DNA of 64,000 nt from UBA993 sp964389365. GTDB lineage: Bacteria > Bacillota > Dethiobacteria > DTU022. A program made the translations under genes and the position numbers. The stretch is taken from assembly GCA_964389365.1 (NCBI GenBank), contig CAYMDO010000009.1:5040-69039 (forward strand). The letters are read 5' to 3'. This document shows, piece after piece, positions 61,699 to 64,000 of the stretch. A model generated the notes under the pieces. It ran no database searches. It was not told the origin of the DNA and saw nothing but the letters and a program-made list of their open reading frames with translations. Position 1 is the stretch's first letter; each line of letters begins with the position of its first letter.

Positions 61699-61959
61699 CT
61701 TAAAACCTCCCGATCAATAAATATTTTTTAACAGGCAAAGATTTTATAACTGTTTTTTTATATATACGGTAGTGGTAGTAAGTGGTGTTAATAATGTGGA
61801 TAGAAAAAATAGTGTCATTCTACCCGCTAAAAATTTAATATTCTATAAAAGGGCAGCCATTATAGCCTGTTAAAAGAAAGTTTATAAACTGTTCACCGAC
61901 CGTATTAAAATGTTATTAACAAAAAAAAGGAGGCGGAATAAAAGTTATAAACAACTTGA
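61699..61959. other. dnaN-dnaA intergenic region with DnaA boxes (part of oriC)
   Basis: A 261-base A/T-rich spacer. DnaA-box-like sites are TGTGGATAG (61795-61803), TTATTAACA (61913-61921) and TTATAAACA (61945-61953). TTTAATATTCTATAAAAG near 61838 is a likely easily melted segment. GTGGTAGTAAGTGGTGTT (about 61771-61789) is a repeated GTGGT element. No gene is seen. In Firmicutes this spacer holds the unwinding part of the origin. Confidence 0.6.
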
Positions 61960-63357
61960 TCAGGAGTTATCCAGAATATTATTCCTGATTAATTCAATAC
62001 GATTCTTAAGATCATTATTTTTATTAATCAGCCGGTCTATTTTTTTAAAAGCATGAAGCACAGTTGTATGATCCCTTCCACCAAATTCTTCACCGACCTT
62101 GGGCAGGGAAAGATCCGTTAACATGCGGCATAAATACATAGCAACCTGCCTGGTAAAAGCAATATCCTGAGTTCTTTTTTTAGATAAAAGATCGTCGGGA
62201 GTAAGGTTAAAGTTATTAGCAGTCTGGCTGATGATTGTAGAAACGGTAATATTTTTTTGACGGGTGTTAATTATATCCTGCAGTGCTGTTTCAGTCAGTT
62301 CAATAGTAACGGGAGATTTATAAAGAGAGGCATAAGCAACGATTCTGATCAAGGCTCCTTCAAGTTCGCGTATGTTGGTGTGGACTTTTCCGGCTATATA
62401 CTGGATCACCTGGTCCGGCATCTCTATGCCGTCGGAATTTGCTTTTTTCTTTAAAATAGCAGTTCTTGTTTCAAGGTCGGGAGGTTGAAGATCTGTAATT
62501 AAACCCCATTCAAACCTGGAGCGAAGACGATCTTCCAGGGTTGGAATTTCCCTGGGAGGTCGATCACTGGAGATAACAATCTGTTTGTTGTTTTCATGCA
62601 GGGCATTAAAAGTATGAAAAAATTCCTCCTGTGTTTGTTCCTTGCCGGCTAGAAACTGGATATCGTCTATCAGCAAAACATCCATGTAACGGTATTTGTT
62701 ACGGAAATCAAGGGTTTTATTGTCACGGATGGCATTGATAAATTCATTTGTGAATTTTTCTGATGAGAGATAGTAAACCCTGTTGAAGCCGTGATTGATC
62801 AGGGTGTACTGGCCGATGGCGTGCAGAAGGTGTGTTTTGCCGAGGCCCACTCCACCGTAAATAAAAAGGGGGTTATAAGCACGGGCCGGACTCTCTGCAA
62901 CGGCAAGTGAAGCAGCATGAGAAAGACGGTTGCATACTCCGACAACAAATGTATTAAAAGTGTAACGAGGGTTAAAATTCGATATAATCTTATGGTTGTG
63001 GCCGTTAAATAAATATCCGTTATTTTCCGGTGCGGGAATACTGTGAGCATAGGTGTCTCCGGCAGTTACCAACTGTGGCCCGGCACATTCATCTTCCGGC
63101 TGAAAATGAGAGGCAATGATAAAATTAACCTGGTGATAGTCCGTTGTTACTACTTTTAAGGCGTTTTGAATCTGCTGCCGGAAGCGGGTTTCGAACCATT
63201 GTTTTGTAAAATCATTTGGAACCTCGATAACCAGGCAGTTGTTATCCAGAGACACAGGCTTGGTCAGTTTAAACCAGGTTTCAAAACTGGGCTTGTTAAC
63301 ATCTTTACTCAACTCTTCAAGGGTGAGCTGCCAGATTTCATTAAGCTGACTATTCAT
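61960..63357 (-). CDS. dnaA: Chromosomal replication initiator DnaA
   Basis: A 465-residue AAA+ initiator. Domain I is residues about 1-90; Walker A is GGVGLGKTHLLHA near 172, Walker B LLIDDIQFLAGK near 235, and sensor/arginine region EDRLRSRFEWGL near 300. The domain IV DNA-binding signature GGRDHTTVLHAFKKI is near 430. ATG 63357 has GGAGAGG upstream. It opens the leftward replication operon. Confidence 0.97.
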   Translation of the reverse strand: MNSQLNEIWQLTLEELSKDVNKPSFETWFKLTKPVSLDNNCLVIEVPNDFTKQWFETRFRQQIQNALKVVTTDYHQVNFIIASHFQPEDECAGPQLVTAGDTYAHSIPAPENNGYLFNGHNHKIISNFNPRYTFNTFVVGVCNRLSHAASLAVAESPARAYNPLFIYGGVGLGKTHLLHAIGQYTLINHGFNRVYYLSSEKFTNEFINAIRDNKTLDFRNKYRYMDVLLIDDIQFLAGKEQTQEEFFHTFNALHENNKQIVISSDRPPREIPTLEDRLRSRFEWGLITDLQPPDLETRTAILKKKANSDGIEMPDQVIQYIAGKVHTNIRELEGALIRIVAYASLYKSPVTIELTETALQDIINTRQKNITVSTIISQTANNFNLTPDDLLSKKRTQDIAFTRQVAMYLCRMLTDLSLPKVGEEFGGRDHTTVLHAFKKIDRLINKNNDLKNRIELIRNNILDNS

Positions 63358-63699
63358 TTATTACCTCTCCAAAAAAGAAAAAGGAATGGTTATTAACAAA
63401 ATGCCAAGTTATCAACAAAAGCTGTGGATAAGACAGGATGCCGGCGAAAAAACGATGCCCCGCAAAGTACATATTAACAGATTGGCAGCTGGGCTGTAAA
63501 GCTTCCGCTGTGCAAAAAAAGAAGATCAGGCCCTGTAAAACGACAGGCATTCCGTAAATGAAATAGAATAATGCCTTTAAAGGCAGTTAAAGTAAGGGTT
63601 TTTTTCAACAAGACATAGATTACCTAAATTCACAAATATTGTCTTGATATTCGATCTAGTCGATCGGTTTGGAATATAACAACATTGATGCAATAAAAA
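63358..63699. other. Upstream dnaA region with DnaA boxes (second oriC part)
   Basis: A 342-base gap between dnaA and the insertion sequence. It has TTATTAACA (63390-63398), TTATCAACA (63409-63417) and the consensus box TGTGGATAA (63423-63431), all within 75 bases of the dnaA start, as expected for autoregulation and origin binding. GATCTAGTCGATC lies near 63653. No gene is seen; rpmH, often the neighbour here, is not present before the window end. Confidence 0.6.
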
Positions 63700-63766
63700 G
63701 GAAATCCGCACCTCTTTGTCTAAATTTAAAGTTAGACCCATAAACTCGACAAAAGGGCGGATTTCC
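63700..63766. repeat. Long imperfect palindrome before the transposase (IS left end)
   Basis: GGAAATCCGC at 63700-63709 is repeated inverted as GCGGATTTCC at 63757-63766. The next bases CTCTTTGTC and GACAAAAGG also pair. Inside, GTCTAA...TTAGAC (63718-63737) forms a further small hairpin. The whole 67 bases can fold as one arm next to the transposase start, and probably include the terminal inverted repeat or a translation-blocking hairpin of the insertion sequence. Confidence 0.55.
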
Positions 63767-63767
63767 A

Positions 63768-64000
63768 GTGAAGCAAAGAGCTTTTCAGCTCATAGCATAT
63801 GTTAACAAAGTCTACGCCTTAAATCAACAGCTTGGCGCAATAAAAGACGGGCGAATTAACCCGCAGATTGAGCTCTTTGAAATACTAACCATTATCCTGG
63901 CCGGTTTACTGTCCGGGATATTGAGCTTCAACCATTTAGAAGGATTTTTAAAAAACGGCTATTTCCGCAAGCTTACGGGCAGTAATGAACGAAGAGGTAG
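63768..64000 (+). mobile_element. Insertion sequence transposase (partial, N-terminal 77 codons)
   Basis: From GTG 63768 the frame reads VKQRAFQLIAYVNKVYALN, then INPQIELFEILTIILAGLLS and FNHLEGFLKNGYFRKLTGSN, open to the window edge. This resembles the N-terminal part of IS4-like or other DDE transposases whose catalytic core would lie beyond the window. The adjacent palindrome supports an intact mobile element. Strand opposite to dnaA. The family cannot be fixed from this fragment. Confidence 0.6.

Noticed and set aside
1..64000. CRISPR arrays, rRNA genes and prophage modules
   Set aside because: No regularly spaced direct repeats, rRNA-like sequence or phage structural genes were seen on reading both strands.

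Overview
The window looks like the origin region of an anaerobic Firmicutes chromosome (Clostridia or Peptococcia-like; species not identified). The evidence is the dnaA-dnaN-recF-DUF721-remB-gyrB-gyrA block with DnaA boxes, a T-box leader before branched-chain amino acid genes, frequent GTG/TTG starts with strong AGGAGG sites, and several molybdenum/tungsten and Fe-S enzymes of anaerobic metabolism. No rRNA or CRISPR array was seen.

Region 1 (about 0.4-15.0 kb) is an anaerobic purine/urate catabolic cluster. A leftward operon encodes a fused xanthine dehydrogenase (XdhD type), the SsnA amidohydrolase, a three-subunit xanthine dehydrogenase (Mo, FAD and 2Fe-2S subunits), the YgeY hydrolase and the YgeW carbamoyltransferase homologue. 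Divergent genes encode a shortened YgfK and the diaminopropionate ammonia-lyase YgeX. A second amidohydrolase converges on the operon end. Together they could take purines through hydroxylation, reduction, ring opening and decarbamoylation to diaminopropionate, pyruvate and ammonia. No HyuA-type hydantoinase is present here, and YgfK lacks its usual flavin/NAD(P) domain.

Region 2 (about 15.3-31.0 kb) is visibly richer in A/T and reads as one rightward sugar operon. It encodes a GntR/UTRA regulator, an RbsABC-like importer, an SDR, two paralogous TIM-barrel sugar epimerases, a tungsten-type aldehyde:ferredoxin oxidoreductase (AOR) with its own MoaD-like protein, a D-2-hydroxyacid dehydrogenase, a Gfo/Idh oxidoreductase, a zinc alcohol dehydrogenase, an FGGY kinase, a KDPG-type aldolase and a cupin phosphoglucose isomerase. 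The substrate is unknown. A ferredoxin-linked AOR inside a complete sugar operon makes this the best candidate for an undescribed pathway. It ends at a decayed transposase and a tRNA cluster, which suggests acquisition.

Region 3 (31.8-45.1 kb) is leftward housekeeping: tRNA-Ser(TGA), tRNA-Ser(GCT) and tRNA-Arg(ACG) beside serS and argS; a response regulator, histidine kinase and GerMN/propeller protein set that recalls actinobacterial MtrAB-LpqB; a type 4 uracil-DNA glycosylase; ddl; a divergent ATP-grasp ligase; and a variant EF-G.

Region 4 (45.2-53.7 kb) holds leuD-leuC-ilvN-ilvB-ilvD-ilvE, transcribed leftward from a near-consensus promoter and T-box leader, followed upstream by a pycB-like carboxyltransferase.

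Region 5 (53.7-64.0 kb) is the replication block: gyrA, a membrane protein, gyrB, remB, a DUF721 gene, recF, dnaN, dnaA and flanking DnaA boxes. An insertion sequence, cut off by the window edge, lies just beyond dnaA.
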